Positions 38,344-47,812 are shown, counted from the first letter of the stretch. The stretch is 64,000 nt of DNA from Methylobacterium sp. J-078 (GCF_022829285.1 NZ_JAKSYI010000038.1:62001-126000), one strand, 5' to 3'. Made by a program: numbers and translations. The notes: generated by a model from the letters alone, not told the origin.

Positions 38344-39270
38344 CTGACCCTTCGCCTTCGCCTCGCGACGCTCGCGCTCCTCGGCTCCTGCCTCGGCCTG
38401 CCGGCCGCAGCCCAGGACCGGGGCAGCGTCAACCCGAAGCCCCTGCCGCCGCTCGCCAACCCGGACGCGCCGGACACGCCCGCCAAGGCCCTGTTCGGCC
38501 GCGCCCTCACCCCGGCGCCGGGCCCCGCCCATGCCTACGGGTCCTATGCCAAGGGCTGCTTCTCGGGAGGCGAGGCCCTGGCCGTCGACGGCCCGAACTG
38601 GCAGGTGATGCGCCTGTCGCGCAACCGGATGTGGGGCACCCCGCCGCTGGTGGAGTTCCTGGAGCGTCTGGCCGCCAAGGCGCCCCGCATCGGCTGGAAC
38701 GGCCTCCTCGTCGGCGACATGTCGCAGCCCCGCGGCGGCCCGATGCTTACCGGACACGCCTCGCACCAGCTCGGCCTCGACGCCGACATCTGGCTGACCC
38801 CGATGCCCGACCACCGCATGAGCCGGGTCGAGCGCGAGGAGACCTCCGCCACCAACGTGGTCCGGCCCGACCGCCTCGACATCGACCCGCAGGTCTGGAC
38901 GCCGGAGCACCTCAAGCTGATCCGCATGACGGCGCAGGAGCGCGAGGTGGCGCGCATCTTCGTCAACCCGGCGATCAAGAAGGCCCTGTGCCGCGAGGCC
39001 GGCGGCGACCGCGCCTGGCTCTCCAAGGTGCGGCCGATGTACGGGCACAACTACCACTACCATATCCGCCTCGCCTGCCCGGCGGGCCAGGACCAGTGCG
39101 GCGACCAGGCCCCGCCGCCCTCCGGCGACGGCTGCGGCGAGGAGCTGGCCTACTGGTTCAGCGACGCGATCATGAACCCGAAGCCCGCGACCAAGCCGCC
39201 GCGCCCGAAGCCGCCGATGACCATGGCGGCGCTTCCCCCCGCCTGCCGGGCGGTGCTGAAGGCGCGCTGA
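38344..39270 (+). CDS. mepA: Penicillin-insensitive murein DD-endopeptidase (MepA)
   Basis: A LAS-type zinc endopeptidase that cuts meso-DAP/D-Ala crosslinks in periplasmic peptidoglycan. Zinc ligands: HASHQLGLDADIW (His and Asp) and GHNYHYHIRL (His). Cys residues near the C-terminus agree with disulfides. The signal peptide (LATLALLGSCLGLPAAAQ) is plain, yet no ATG, GTG or TTG lies close to it. CTG at 38344, with GGGAG about 7-8 bases upstream, would give 308 residues. The only canonical in-frame start is ATG 38170, inside the previous gene, which would put the signal at residue 60-75. I prefer the CTG. Confidence 0.87.
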   Translation: MTLRLRLATLALLGSCLGLPAAAQDRGSVNPKPLPPLANPDAPDTPAKALFGRALTPAPGPAHAYGSYAKGCFSGGEALAVDGPNWQVMRLSRNRMWGTPPLVEFLERLAAKAPRIGWNGLLVGDMSQPRGGPMLTGHASHQLGLDADIWLTPMPDHRMSRVEREETSATNVVRPDRLDIDPQVWTPEHLKLIRMTAQEREVARIFVNPAIKKALCREAGGDRAWLSKVRPMYGHNYHYHIRLACPAGQDQCGDQAPPPSGDGCGEELAYWFSDAIMNPKPATKPPRPKPPMTMAALPPACRAVLKAR

Positions 39271-39323
39271 GGACCTCTTCCGCCGGCCCGCGAGGGACGG
39301 CCAGCCGGACGACAGGACGCGAG

Positions 39324-40214
39324 ATGGGCGAACGGATCACGATCACGGCCGGCGACGGCACGCAGGCGGTCATCGACGCCGACGGGGCCGAGCCCGTCTC
39401 CTGGCAGGTCGGGGGCCGCGCGTATCTCTGGAGCGGCGACCCGGCGCACTGGAACCGGCACGCGCCATGGCTCTTCCCGGTGGTCGGCGCCTCCAGCGGC
39501 GGCACGGTCCATGTGGGGGACCAGGCCTACCCCATGCCGCAGCACGGCTTTGCCCGCGACCTGCCCTTCACGGTGATCGAGCGGTCCGACGACAGCGTGA
39601 GCCTGCGCCTCACCGACAGCGCGGAGACCCGGGCGCACTACCCTTATGCCTTCCGCCTCGACATCGTCGCGCGGGTCGGGCCCGGGCTCCTCGATTTCGA
39701 GATCTGGATCGAGAACACCGACACGGTGCCCCTGCCCTACGGGCTCGGCTTCCACCCGGCCTTCCCCTGGCCCTTCGCCGGGGGCACCCGCGCCGCCGGG
39801 GGCGGCTACGCGGTCCGCTTCGAGCACCCGGAGCGCCCCTTCGTGCCGGAAGTCGGCGCGGGCGGCGTCCTCCTGCGCGACGAGCGGCCGATCCCCCTCC
39901 AGGGCGACACCCTGCCCCTCGATCCGGCGCTCTTCACCGAGGCCCTCGTCTTCCGGGACGCGGCGAGCGGCTGGATGCGCTTCACCGGCCCCGACGGCAC
40001 GGCGATCCGCCTCGCGGTCTCGGACTTCCCCCATCTGGCGGTCTGGACCAAGCCGACGGCCCCGTTCCTCTCGCTGGAATGCTGGACCGGGCACGCCGAC
40101 TGGGCCGGCTTCGAAGGCGACCTCACGGGCCGGGATTCGCAGCGCCTGCTGGCACCGGGCGGTCGTGCCCGCCACGGCGTCACCCTGTCCTTCGAGCGGG
40201 AAAGCCGGGCATGA
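39324..40214 (+). CDS. Aldose 1-epimerase (galactose mutarotase) family protein
   Basis: A 296-residue beta-sandwich mutarotase-like protein of the LacX/YeaD type. Marks: WLFPVVGASSGGT, PQHGFARDLPF (His near residue 74), YGLGFHPAFPWPF (His) and LAVWTKPTAPFLSLECWTG near the end with a Glu. It would interconvert aldose anomers. ATG at 39324 with GAGA upstream. Its stop overlaps the start of tenA by 4 bp (ATGA), suggesting coupling, although the functional link is not obvious. Confidence 0.88.
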   Translation: MGERITITAGDGTQAVIDADGAEPVSWQVGGRAYLWSGDPAHWNRHAPWLFPVVGASSGGTVHVGDQAYPMPQHGFARDLPFTVIERSDDSVSLRLTDSAETRAHYPYAFRLDIVARVGPGLLDFEIWIENTDTVPLPYGLGFHPAFPWPFAGGTRAAGGGYAVRFEHPERPFVPEVGAGGVLLRDERPIPLQGDTLPLDPALFTEALVFRDAASGWMRFTGPDGTAIRLAVSDFPHLAVWTKPTAPFLSLECWTGHADWAGFEGDLTGRDSQRLLAPGGRARHGVTLSFERESRA

Positions 40215-40894
40215 CCGACACCGTTTCGTCCCAAGCCTTTTCAGCACAGGCCTGGGCGCGCAACGCGGAGGCCTACGAGGCGATCCGCACCATGCCGTTC
40301 AACGCCGAGCTCGCCGCCGGCACCCTGACCCGGGCGCGCTTCGTCCACTACATCGTGCAGGACGCGCACTACCTCGTGGGCTTCGGACGCGCCCTGGCGC
40401 TGGCCGCCGCCAAGGCGCCGAACCCCGACCGGATGGTGCAGTTCGCCCGGGCGGCCGAGACCGCCATCGTGGTGGAGCGCTCGCTCCACGGCGGCTTCTT
40501 CCGCGATTACGGCATCGACGCCGCGGCCTTCGCGGGCACGCCGCTCTCGCCCCCGTGCGACCACTACGTCTCCTACCTCCTCGCCACCGCCTATGCGGAG
40601 CCCTACGAGGTGGTGCTCGGCGCGCTGCTGCCCTGTTTCTGGATCTATGCCGAGATCGGCCGGGATATCTTCTCCCGCGCGCGGGCCGACAACCCGTACC
40701 GCGCCTGGATCGACACCTACGCGGGCGAGGACTTCGCCCGGGCGGTGGCCGAGATGATCGCCGCCACCGACGAGGCGGCCGCAGGCGCCTCGCCGGATGT
40801 CCGAGCGCGGATGCACCATGCCTACGCGCAGGCCACCCGCCTCGAATACCTGTTCTGGGACGGGGCCTACCGCGAGGCGCGCTGGCTGGTCTGA
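40211..40894 (+). CDS. tenA: TenA family thiaminase/aminopyrimidine aminohydrolase
   Basis: A 227-residue helical TenA protein that salvages pyrimidine from degraded thiamine. Catalytic Cys142 in LGALLPCFWIYAEIG, Asp51 in IVQDAHYL and Glu212 in TRLEYLFWDGAY match TenA-C enzymes, so it should be active. ATG at 40211 overlaps the mutarotase stop. No thi genes are adjacent and I see no TPP riboswitch. A palindromic element starts in the stop codon. Confidence 0.92.
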   Translation: MTDTVSSQAFSAQAWARNAEAYEAIRTMPFNAELAAGTLTRARFVHYIVQDAHYLVGFGRALALAAAKAPNPDRMVQFARAAETAIVVERSLHGGFFRDYGIDAAAFAGTPLSPPCDHYVSYLLATAYAEPYEVVLGALLPCFWIYAEIGRDIFSRARADNPYRAWIDTYAGEDFARAVAEMIAATDEAAAGASPDVRARMHHAYAQATRLEYLFWDGAYREARWLV

Positions 40895-41030
40895 TACGTC
40901 ATCCGCTTGATCAAAGCGGACGACGTATCAGCAAGCCCGCGCGGCGCCTGAGCAAAGCCCAAATCCGCCATCCCTTCCGGCAATCCGACAGGGATCGCCG
41001 GAAGGGATCAAACGGATTTGGTCTGATACG
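40888..41030. repeat. Palindromic element flanked by 11-bp direct repeats
   Basis: Two hairpins: TGATACGTC (40892) ... GACGTATCA (to 40930) with inner TCCGCTT/AAGCGGA, and ATCCCTTCCGGC (40970-40981) with its exact complement at 40997-41008, inside AAATCCG/CGGATTT. The whole is bounded by GGTCTGATACG at 40889-40899 and again at 41020-41030. This looks like a small non-coding mobile element with target duplication; the first repeat overlaps the tenA stop. Confidence 0.6.
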
Positions 41031-41052
41031 AGCGGCCAGCGCGCCGCAGCGA

Positions 41053-41370
41053 TCACACGGCCTGGAGGCGGCTCTCCCGCGCGCCGATCCGATTGCGGAA
41101 GCGGTCGCGCGCCGCGCGCGCCGCCTGCTCGACGCTGCGGAAGACCGCGCCGTCGAGGGGGTCGAAGTCGCGGTTCGACGAGAAGAAGCGCACGCCGCCG
41201 GGCTCCGGCACGGCGATGCCGGCGGCGATCTCGCCGATCTCGATGATCCGGGTCGGCGCGGGCTCGACATGCAGGCGGTTGCGGGCGCGCTCCGCCCGGT
41301 GATCCGCGAAGCCGGGGGCCGCGTGCAGGCGATTCAGCGCCCGCTCGGCCTCGATCTGAAGATGGGACAT
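41053..41370 (-). CDS. Hypothetical protein
   Basis: A 105-residue soluble protein, not recognised. The C-terminal part (PGGVRFFSSNRDFDPLDGAV, then ARAARDRFRNRIGA) looks like real coding sequence with alternating hydrophobic strands and an Arg-rich helix. ATG at 41370 (MSHLQIEAERAL) is preferred to 41409. It is isolated between a repeat element and a gene-poor stretch. Confidence 0.55.
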   Translation of the reverse strand: MSHLQIEAERALNRLHAAPGFADHRAERARNRLHVEPAPTRIIEIGEIAAGIAVPEPGGVRFFSSNRDFDPLDGAVFRSVEQAARAARDRFRNRIGARESRLQAV

Positions 41371-41777
41371 GACAAGGACTCCGGTGGCCGGCGCAAGGCC
41401 GGCGGACAACGAACGGTGGGACGCGACGGAGAGGTCAGCGTCGACAGCAGCCGCGTTGGGACCGGGAAGCCGAGGACCGGAGGAGCGAGGTATCGCCCTG
41501 CCGGAGGATTGCGTTGCAGACAGTCACGGCAAGTCATCCTTTCCGAGAAGGACCACGAGGCGCGCACGCATCGCGGTGCTTTAGCGTTTGATGACGCGGC
41601 GCAAGCTACACACTTCAAATCACCGCGGCCCGGCGACACGCTTGGGCGTCGCCGAACGTCTTCAAAATGCTCATTCCGCTGCGTTTCGTCAACGGATCGA
41701 TCTTCCGAATGCAGCACAGTCCGTGGCAGAAACGGCCCCGCTCTGGTCCTGGCGGGGATGCTTCCTTCGCGAACCCC
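41371..41777. other. Gene-poor stretch
   Basis: About 400 bp without a convincing gene; the short open frames show no family features. Base composition is lower in GC than the genes around, especially at 41570-41720, so it may hold the promoter of the minus-strand gene at 41053-41370. I see no repeat or RNA structure. Confidence 0.4.
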
Positions 41778-42494
41778 TCAGGCGGCCGCGAGCACGGCCG
41801 CAAGGTCGCGGTAATCGCAAAAAATCCGGGCCGCCCCGGCCCGCGTCAGGTCGGCGGCGGCCGGGTCGTGCTTCCAGTGGCCGCCGCCGCTGAAGCCGAC
41901 GACGCGCATGCCGGCGGCGCGGGCCGCCGTGACGCCGGGCACGCTGTCCTCGATGACGAGGCAGGCGTCGGGCGCCACGCCCATCGTGGCGGCGGCATGG
42001 AGGAACAGGTCCGGCGCCGGCTTGCCCCGCGCCACCATGGTGGAGGAGAAGATCCGCCCCTCGAACAGCGGCAGCAGCCCGGTCAGGCCCAGCGAATGGC
42101 GCAGGCGGACGGGATCGCTGCTGGAGGCCACGCAGGAGGGCAGGCCGAGGGCGGCCACCGCCTCGGCGACGCCCGCGACGGCGCGCAGCTCCGCGTCGAA
42201 GGCGCGCAGGGTATCCACCTTCACCGCCTCGACGAAGCCGTCCGGCGTCCCGATCCCGTAATCGCGCGCGATGTGCTCCATGATGGAGGCCATCGAGGTT
42301 CCGGCGAAGCGCGCCCGCACGGTCTCGACGTCGATGGGCACGCCGATGCGGTTGAGGCCGGCCGTGAGCCGCGCCAGGCTGATCGGCTCGCTGTCGACGA
42401 GCACCCCGTCGCAATCGAAGATCACCAGCCCGAGGGGCGGTGCGGTCTCGCCGGGCGCGGGCAGCGGATCGAGGAGCGTCGAGGCGTCGGGCAT
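41778..42494 (-). CDS. HAD-superfamily phosphatase (beta-phosphoglucomutase/Gph-like)
   Basis: A 238-residue HAD subfamily IA hydrolase. Motif I is [13 protein letters not shown] with Asp27 and Asp29, motif II SCVASSS, motif III Lys in [12 protein letters not shown], motif [20 protein letters not shown] substrate such as a sugar phosphate or phosphoglycolate is typical, but not determined. ATG at 42494 (MPDASTLL) fits better than 42557. Monocistronic. Confidence 0.9.
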   Translation of the reverse strand: MPDASTLLDPLPAPGETAPPLGLVIFDCDGVLVDSEPISLARLTAGLNRIGVPIDVETVRARFAGTSMASIMEHIARDYGIGTPDGFVEAVKVDTLRAFDAELRAVAGVAEAVAALGLPSCVASSSDPVRLRHSLGLTGLLPLFEGRIFSSTMVARGKPAPDLFLHAAATMGVAPDACLVIEDSVPGVTAARAAGMRVVGFSGGGHWKHDPAAADLTRAGAARIFCDYRDLAAVLAAA

Positions 42495-42710
42495 GGGTCT
42501 GGGTCGGGTCTCGGGTTGCGGCCGGGCCCCGCGCGCCGCGCGGCCCCGTGCCCGCATATGGCGCGCTCGCCATCCGGCGCAAACCGCGGTGCCAGCGCTT
42601 GGACGACCGCTTGAACAACCGCCCGGGCAGCGGTGGCTTGCGCCCGTCGGCCCGCCCTCCTACTCAGCCTCAACGGCCGGCGCGGATGCCGGCGGGTGCG
42701 ATCGGGTGCG

Positions 42711-43031
42711 ATGGTCCGTTTCCTCAGCCGCTTCCTCGGCCTCGTCTTCCTCGCGGGCGGCTTCGTCTGCCTCGTCTACGACGGCGCCCGCTCCATCGCG
42801 AATAACGGCCTGCGCGTCACCAGCGTCAGCGACCTCGCCTTCACCCTGTTCAAGGACCGGGCGAGCGCCCTGCAGGGCACGGTGGAGGGGGTGGCCCCTT
42901 GGCTCTGGCAGATCCTCGTGCTGCCCCTGACCCTGGCGCCCGCCGCCCTGCTCGGCCTCGTGATCGGCGCCGTCCTGCTCTGGATCGGCCAGCCGGCCCG
43001 CGAGCGCATCGGTTTCCTCAGCGGCCCCTGA
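42711..43031 (+). CDS. Small membrane protein, two helices
   Basis: A 106-residue protein with an N-terminal helix (FLSRFLGLVFLAGGFVCLVYDGA) and a C-terminal helix (ILVLPLTLAPAALLGLVIGAVLLWIG). They are joined by a polar loop TSVSDLAFTLFKDRASALQG. I recognise this as a recurrent conserved membrane protein in related bacteria but can name no function. ATG at 42711. Confidence 0.72.
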   Translation: MVRFLSRFLGLVFLAGGFVCLVYDGARSIANNGLRVTSVSDLAFTLFKDRASALQGTVEGVAPWLWQILVLPLTLAPAALLGLVIGAVLLWIGQPARERIGFLSGP

Positions 43032-43243
43032 GACGACGTCGGGCCGTCCCGAGCAATCCGGCGAGACGATCCGCGTTCGCGCGTGCCGTTTGGCACCCCG
43101 CCGGACCTTCGCGCGTCGCGGACAATGGCCGAGGCGCCTTAATTGTTTACCGTTGTCGGTCGTAGACAAGGCAGAAGAGCGGGCCGCGGCGACGCGCCCG
43201 CCCCATACGCGACCTTCGAAACCTGTCAGGGATTGTCCTCCTC

Positions 43244-43522
43244 ATGTCCCGCATCGCCGCCGTCTGCGCCCTGATCCTCCTGCTCGGCGCCGCCCCGTCC
43301 CTGGCGCAGCCGAATTCCGGAGCGCCGGGCCCTGCCCCGCGCAACATCACCGCGACCGGCGTCACGAAGCCGCCGAGCGGCGGCGGTGGAACGAAGGCCC
43401 CCTACACCCGCGCCTCCACGGAGGCCGACATGGCCAAGGCCCAGCGCGCGGCGGCCGCCCGCGACAAGGCCTGGGACACCAAGATGCGCACCACCATGGG
43501 CTCGATCTGCAAGGGCTGCTGA
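43244..43522 (+). CDS. Small secreted protein with C-terminal Cys pair
   Basis: A 92-residue protein with a signal peptide (SRIAAVCALILLLGAAPSLAQ). A Gly/Pro/Thr-rich middle and a helical Ala/Lys-rich tail end in CKGC. The terminal CxxC could bind metal or be redox active, but this is inference. ATG at 43244. A 15-bp tandem duplication covers its stop codon, followed 34 bp later by the ABC ATPase start. Confidence 0.65.
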   Translation: MSRIAAVCALILLLGAAPSLAQPNSGAPGPAPRNITATGVTKPPSGGGGTKAPYTRASTEADMAKAQRAAAARDKAWDTKMRTTMGSICKGC

Positions 43523-43542
43523 GGCGAGGGCTGCTGAGGCGA
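43513..43542. repeat. 15-bp tandem duplication across a stop codon
   Basis: The 15-mer GGGCTGCTGAGGCGA occurs twice in direct succession (43513-43527 and 43528-43542). The first copy contains the end and stop of the 43244 gene. It likely arose by slippage. Confidence 0.85.
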
Positions 43543-43556
43543 GGCCGGACCGCGCC

Positions 43557-44513
43557 GTGATCCGCCTGGAGGGGGTGAGCAAGCGCTTTCCGGGCGCCGA
43601 GCGCCCCGCCGTCGACGATGTCGACCTCGCCGTGGAGGAAGGCAGCGTCTGCGCCCTGATCGGCCCCTCCGGCTGCGGCAAGTCCACCACCCTGCGCATG
43701 GTGAACCGGCTGGTGGAGCCGGATGCGGGCCGGGTCCTGGTGGCGGGCGAGGACGTGACGCGGGGTGACCCCGTCGCCTTGCGCCGGCGCATCGGCTACG
43801 TGCTCCAGGGCGTCGGCCTGTTCCCCCATCGCAGCGTCGCCGAGAACGTCGCCACCGTGCCGGGCCTGCTGGGCTGGAAGCGGGCGCGGATCGCCGAACG
43901 CGTCGACGCGATGCTCGACCTCGTGGGCCTCGATCCGGCCGAGTATCGGGCACGCCGCCCGCACGAACTCTCCGGCGGCCAGCGCCAGCGCGTGGGCGTG
44001 GCCCGGGCGCTCGCCGCCGATCCGCCGGTCCTCCTCATGGACGAGCCCTTCGGCGCGGTGGACCCCCTCGCCCGCGACCGGCTCCAGGGCGAGATCCGCG
44101 CCATCCTGCGTCGCTTGCGCAAGACCGTGCTGATCGTCACCCACGACATCGACGAGGCCATGCGGATGGGCGACCGCGTCGTGCTCATGCGCGCGGGCCG
44201 CATCGTCCAGGCCGATGCGCCGGAGCGCCTGCTCGCCGCCCCGGCGGACGCCTTCGCGGCCGGGTTCGTGGGCCAGGACCGCGCCCTGCGCCGGCTCGCG
44301 CTGATGGCCGCCGGCACCCTGGGCAGCCCCGGCGCCGTGCCGGGCGCCCCCGCGATCGCGGCGTCGGCCTCGCTGCGGGAGGCGCTGTCCCTCCTCCTCG
44401 CCACCGGCGCCGACGGGCTGAACCTCACCGGCGACGGCCCGCCGGTCCATCTCACCCTCGCGGCGATCCGCGCCGAGGCGGCACGGGCGGGCGACGCGGC
44501 GGATCCGGCGTAG
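43557..44513 (+). CDS. Osmoprotectant-type (OpuCA/ProV-like) ABC ATP-binding protein
   Basis: A 318-residue ATPase of the glycine betaine/choline importer class. Walker A LIGPSGCGKSTTLRMVNRLV (the NRL follow-on is typical of this class), Q-loop LQGVGLFPHRSV, signature [15 protein letters not shown], Walker B VLLMDEPFGAVDPL, and a C-terminal tail near residues 265-318 in place of strong CBS domains. No ATG; GTG at 43557 aligns with homology. No permease or binding protein is nearby, so it is an orphan or serves a remote system. Confidence 0.87.
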   Translation: MIRLEGVSKRFPGAERPAVDDVDLAVEEGSVCALIGPSGCGKSTTLRMVNRLVEPDAGRVLVAGEDVTRGDPVALRRRIGYVLQGVGLFPHRSVAENVATVPGLLGWKRARIAERVDAMLDLVGLDPAEYRARRPHELSGGQRQRVGVARALAADPPVLLMDEPFGAVDPLARDRLQGEIRAILRRLRKTVLIVTHDIDEAMRMGDRVVLMRAGRIVQADAPERLLAAPADAFAAGFVGQDRALRRLALMAAGTLGSPGAVPGAPAIAASASLREALSLLLATGADGLNLTGDGPPVHLTLAAIRAEAARAGDAADPA

Positions 44514-44519
44514 GGCGGC

Positions 44520-45200
44520 CTACTTGCACTCCTCGCGGGCGCGCTTCATCGCCTCGCCGAAGCCCGCCAGGGCGTACTCGTCGCTGGTGGGGTTGCCGCG
44601 CAGCGAGGTGGTCTTGACCTGGAGCTTCGGGGTCCGGGTCATCTCGGTGACCACGCGGGTCTCCTCGGCCGGGTTCTGGAGCCAGGCGTTGTTGTCCTTC
44701 GTCACGAGGCCGTAGCGGGTCGCGCCGAGGTTGAGGGCCGGGTCGGTGGCGGCGGGGCCCGCATTGGCCTTGGCCTGGCTGCTCGCCGGCTTGGCGGGGA
44801 AGCCCAGCATCACCGCGACCTCGTTGGCCACGTTCTCGGCCTTGCGCACGGTGACGAACAGGTAGGCCGTGTCGCGCTTCAGGGTCTTCGGGGAGCGCGT
44901 CTGGGGCTGGGCGATGGCGTAGCAGACGCGGGTCTTGCCCTGGCCGTTGGCGAAGACGTTCCAGTCGCCGAAGATCGCCACCGGCGTCGCCTGCTGCATG
45001 CCGGGGGCCGTCACCGGCGCCTTCTTCTCGCGCCCGCGTCGGCGCTTCTTGCCCGGGGCCTCCGGTTCCTCCGGGGCGGCCTCTTGAGCGAGAGCCGGCG
45101 TCGCGCCGAGGGTATGGGGCAGCGGCACGAAGGGCGCCACGGCGGTCAGGACGATCATGGCGGCTCCGAACCGGAGACCGCGCCACAGAACAGGAATCAT
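44520..45200 (-). CDS. Invasion-associated locus B (IalB) family protein
   Basis: A 226-residue periplasmic protein. Signal peptide, then a Glu/Lys/Arg-rich linker near residues 40-65 (GKKRRRGREKKAP). The IalB domain follows: VAIFGDWNVFANGQGKTRVCYAIAQP is the family signature with its Cys, and the last residues CK form the partner Cys. First found in Bartonella; in free-living relatives the role is unknown, probably envelope related. ATG at 45200; one at 45245 would displace the signal. Confidence 0.88.
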   Translation of the reverse strand: MIPVLWRGLRFGAAMIVLTAVAPFVPLPHTLGATPALAQEAAPEEPEAPGKKRRRGREKKAPVTAPGMQQATPVAIFGDWNVFANGQGKTRVCYAIAQPQTRSPKTLKRDTAYLFVTVRKAENVANEVAVMLGFPAKPASSQAKANAGPAATDPALNLGATRYGLVTKDNNAWLQNPAEETRVVTEMTRTPKLQVKTTSLRGNPTSDEYALAGFGEAMKRAREECK

Positions 45201-45320
45201 GAAGGACCCTTGGAAGGACGCCGCCGGGCCGAGAGACCCTGACATTCGTCCGAAATTGCGTCCGAAATTGCGGCGCCCGCGCGCGCCGGTTTCATGCGGA
45301 GGCCTGCGAACGACCGCGCC

Positions 45321-45647
45321 TCAGACGGCGTGGGCCTCGCCCGCGAAGCCCGCCGGCATCGGGATGGCCGCGAGCGCGGCGGCCAGGACGGTTCCGAGGC
45401 TCCCGTCCGCCCCGGGCGCACCCGCCGGCAGCGCCTGCTCGGGGGCCGTCTTCTCGACCTCCGGGATGCGTGGCAGCGGACGCGGCTCCGGATCGTTGTA
45501 GGGCGTGTTGTAGCACTTGCGCACCGAGGCCCAGAAGGCGTCCCGGTCGGTGTCGGTCAGGCGGCCGAGGGCCGCGTCGATCCGCTGAATGGCTTCGGCC
45601 GCGAGGGCGGGGACGTCGTCGGGCGCGATCCAGCTGTCGGCGGGCAT
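45321..45647 (-). CDS. Hypothetical protein
   Basis: A 108-residue soluble protein without recognised domain. The first 60 residues (DDVPALAAEAIQRIDAALGR, then DRDAFWASVRKCYN) look helical; the rest is Pro/Ala-rich. ATG at 45647. It lies between the IalB gene and argH, both also on the minus strand. Confidence 0.55.
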   Translation of the reverse strand: MPADSWIAPDDVPALAAEAIQRIDAALGRLTDTDRDAFWASVRKCYNTPYNDPEPRPLPRIPEVEKTAPEQALPAGAPGADGSLGTVLAAALAAIPMPAGFAGEAHAV

Positions 45648-45745
45648 GGGAGATCTCCGAAGGGCTCGGGGCAGGTCCTACACAGCATCACATAGCTGAG
45701 CCGTGAACGCACCTGCCCGGTGCGTGGTTCTTCAGGCCGGCCGGG

Positions 45746-47131
45746 TCAGGCGGTCCCGAGGGTGCCGAGCCAGCGGCTCGCCTGCGCGCGCACATTGTCG
45801 GGGGCCGTGCCGCCGTAGCTGGTGCGGCTCGACACCGAGTTCTCGACGCCGAGGACCGCGTAGACGGCTTGCGTGATGCGCGGCTCGGCCTCCTGCATCT
45901 CGGCCAGCGAGAGCGCCTCCAGCCCGACATCGCGGGCGGAGGCCACGCCGACGAGGCGGCCGGTGACGTGGTGGGCCTCGCGGAACGGCAGACCGAGCTC
46001 GCGCACCAGCCAGTCGGCGAGATCGGTGGCCGTGGCGTAGCCGGAGCCGGCGGCCCGCGCCAGGACGGGCGCGTTGGGTTCGAGGTCGCGCACCATGCCG
46101 GTCATGGCGGCCAGACACAGGGAGAGGGCCTGGAGGGCGTCGAAGGTGCCCTCCTTGTCCTCCTGCATGTCCTTCGAATAGGCGAGCGGCAGGCCCTTCA
46201 TCACGATGAGCAGGCCCGTGAGCGCGCCGATGACGCGGCCGGACTTCGCCCGCACCAGTTCGGCGGCGTCCGGGTTTCGCTTCTGGGGCATGATCGACGA
46301 GCCGGTGGTGTAGCCGTCCGACAGCCTGACGAAGTTGAACTGCGCCGAGGTCCAGACCACGAGCTCCTCGGCGAAGCGCGAGAGGTGAACCGCACAGATC
46401 GAGGCGGCGGCGAGGGATTCGAGGGCGAAGTCGCGGTCGGCCACCGAATCGAGGGAATTCGCGGTGGGGCGGTCGAAGCCGAGCGCGGCGGCGGTGGCGT
46501 GCCGGTCGATGGGGAAGGAGGTGCCGGCCAGCGCCGCGGCTCCCAGAGGACACTCGTTGAGGCGCGCGCGGGCGTCGCGGAAGCGGCCACGGTCGCGGGC
46601 CAGCATCTCCACGTAGGCGAGGCAATGGTGCCCGAAGGTGACGGGCTGGGCCGATTGCAGGTGGGTGAAGCCCGGCATCACCGTGGCCGCGTGCGCCAGC
46701 GCCTTCTCGGCCAGCGCCCGCTGGAGATCGGCGGCCTGGGCGTCCAGGCTGTCCAGGGTGTCGCGCACCCAGAGCTTCATGTCAGTGGCGACCTGGTCGT
46801 TGCGCGAGCGCGCGGTGTGCAGGCGCCCGGCCGCCGGGCCGACGATCTCAGTCAGCCGGCTCTCGACCGACATGTGGATGTCCTCGAGCTCGCGGCGGAA
46901 CACGAAGCCGCCCGACTCGATTTCGTCGCGCACGGCCTTGAGACCGTCCTGGATCGCGGCCACATCGGCGGATGGCAGGATGCCGGCCTCGCCCAGCATC
47001 GCCACATGCGCCAGCGAGCCGCGGATGTCCTGGGGCGCGAGGCGCTTGTCGAACCCGATGGAGGCGTTGATCTCCTCCATGATCTCGGCGGGGCCGCTCG
47101 CGAAGCGCCCGCCCCACATCCGGTTGCTCAT
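45746..47131 (-). CDS. argH: Argininosuccinate lyase
   Basis: A 461-residue lyase of the fumarase/aspartase superfamily that releases arginine and fumarate in the last step of arginine biosynthesis. The signature [15 protein letters not shown] lies near residue 280, [13 protein letters not shown] near 105, and TRLQ-like [14 protein letters not shown] near 155. The Ser/His active-site loop is intact. ATG at 47131. Divergent from the TlpA-like gene (51 bp gap), an arrangement common in alphaproteobacteria. Confidence 0.96.
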   Translation of the reverse strand: MSNRMWGGRFASGPAEIMEEINASIGFDKRLAPQDIRGSLAHVAMLGEAGILPSADVAAIQDGLKAVRDEIESGGFVFRRELEDIHMSVESRLTEIVGPAAGRLHTARSRNDQVATDMKLWVRDTLDSLDAQAADLQRALAEKALAHAATVMPGFTHLQSAQPVTFGHHCLAYVEMLARDRGRFRDARARLNECPLGAAALAGTSFPIDRHATAAALGFDRPTANSLDSVADRDFALESLAAASICAVHLSRFAEELVVWTSAQFNFVRLSDGYTTGSSIMPQKRNPDAAELVRAKSGRVIGALTGLLIVMKGLPLAYSKDMQEDKEGTFDALQALSLCLAAMTGMVRDLEPNAPVLARAAGSGYATATDLADWLVRELGLPFREAHHVTGRLVGVASARDVGLEALSLAEMQEAEPRITQAVYAVLGVENSVSSRTSYGGTAPDNVRAQASRWLGTLGTA

Positions 47132-47182
47132 GCTCTCAATGACCCTTCCCGCCCTTCGCCCTGCCCACTCGGGCAAGCAACG

Positions 47183-47812
47183 ATGATGCCCGGCATCCGT
47201 GCGACCCTCGCCGGCGGAGCCGTCCTCGTCGCCGTCCTCGGCACGTGGCTTGCCGTATACGGGACGGGCTCGACCGGCGGCAACTCCGCCCCTTGCGCGG
47301 ATTCCGCAGCGGCGGCGGCCCGGATCGCGCCCCTGGCGCGGGGCGAGGTCGCGGCCCTCCAGGTCGCGGTCCCGCCGGTGCCGGCGCCCGCCCTCGCCTT
47401 CCGGGGCCCGGAGGGGGTCGACACCACCCTGGCGGGCGTGACGGGCCTGCGCCTCGTGAACCTGTGGGCGACCTGGTGCGCCCCCTGCAAGGCCGAGATG
47501 CCAGCCCTCGACCGGCTCCAGGCCCGGCTCGGCGGGCCGGATTTCACGGTGGTGGCGATCAACGTCGACACCCGCAACCTCGACGCGCCCGCCGCCTGGC
47601 TCAAGCAGAACGGCATCGCGCGGCTCGCTTACTACGCCGACCCGGGCGGGCGCGTGCTGCCGGCGATCCAGAAGGCCACCGGGTCGCTGGGCCTGCCCAC
47701 GACCCTGCTGGTGGACGGGCGGGGCTGCACCCTCGGCGTCATGAAAGGGCCGGCGGAGTGGGACAGCGCCGATGGGATCAGGCTGATCGAGACCGCCCTC
47801 GGCCGGTCCTGA
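47183..47812 (+). CDS. tlpA: TlpA-like thiol:disulfide interchange protein
   Basis: A 209-residue membrane-anchored thioredoxin-fold protein. N-terminal anchor ([19 protein letters not shown]), linker, then thioredoxin domain with active site WATWCAPC near residue 96 and cis-Pro in [12 protein letters not shown]. TlpA-type proteins reduce periplasmic targets such as apo-cytochrome c or copper chaperones for cytochrome oxidase. Two adjacent ATGs (47183, 47186). Divergent from argH. Confidence 0.9.
   Translation: MMPGIRATLAGGAVLVAVLGTWLAVYGTGSTGGNSAPCADSAAAAARIAPLARGEVAALQVAVPPVPAPALAFRGPEGVDTTLAGVTGLRLVNLWATWCAPCKAEMPALDRLQARLGGPDFTVVAINVDTRNLDAPAAWLKQNGIARLAYYADPGGRVLPAIQKATGSLGLPTTLLVDGRGCTLGVMKGPAEWDSADGIRLIETALGRS

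Noticed and set aside
40100..40211. TPP riboswitch for tenA
   Set aside because: tenA starts inside the preceding gene's stop codon, so no leader is available and no CUGAGA-type motif is seen.
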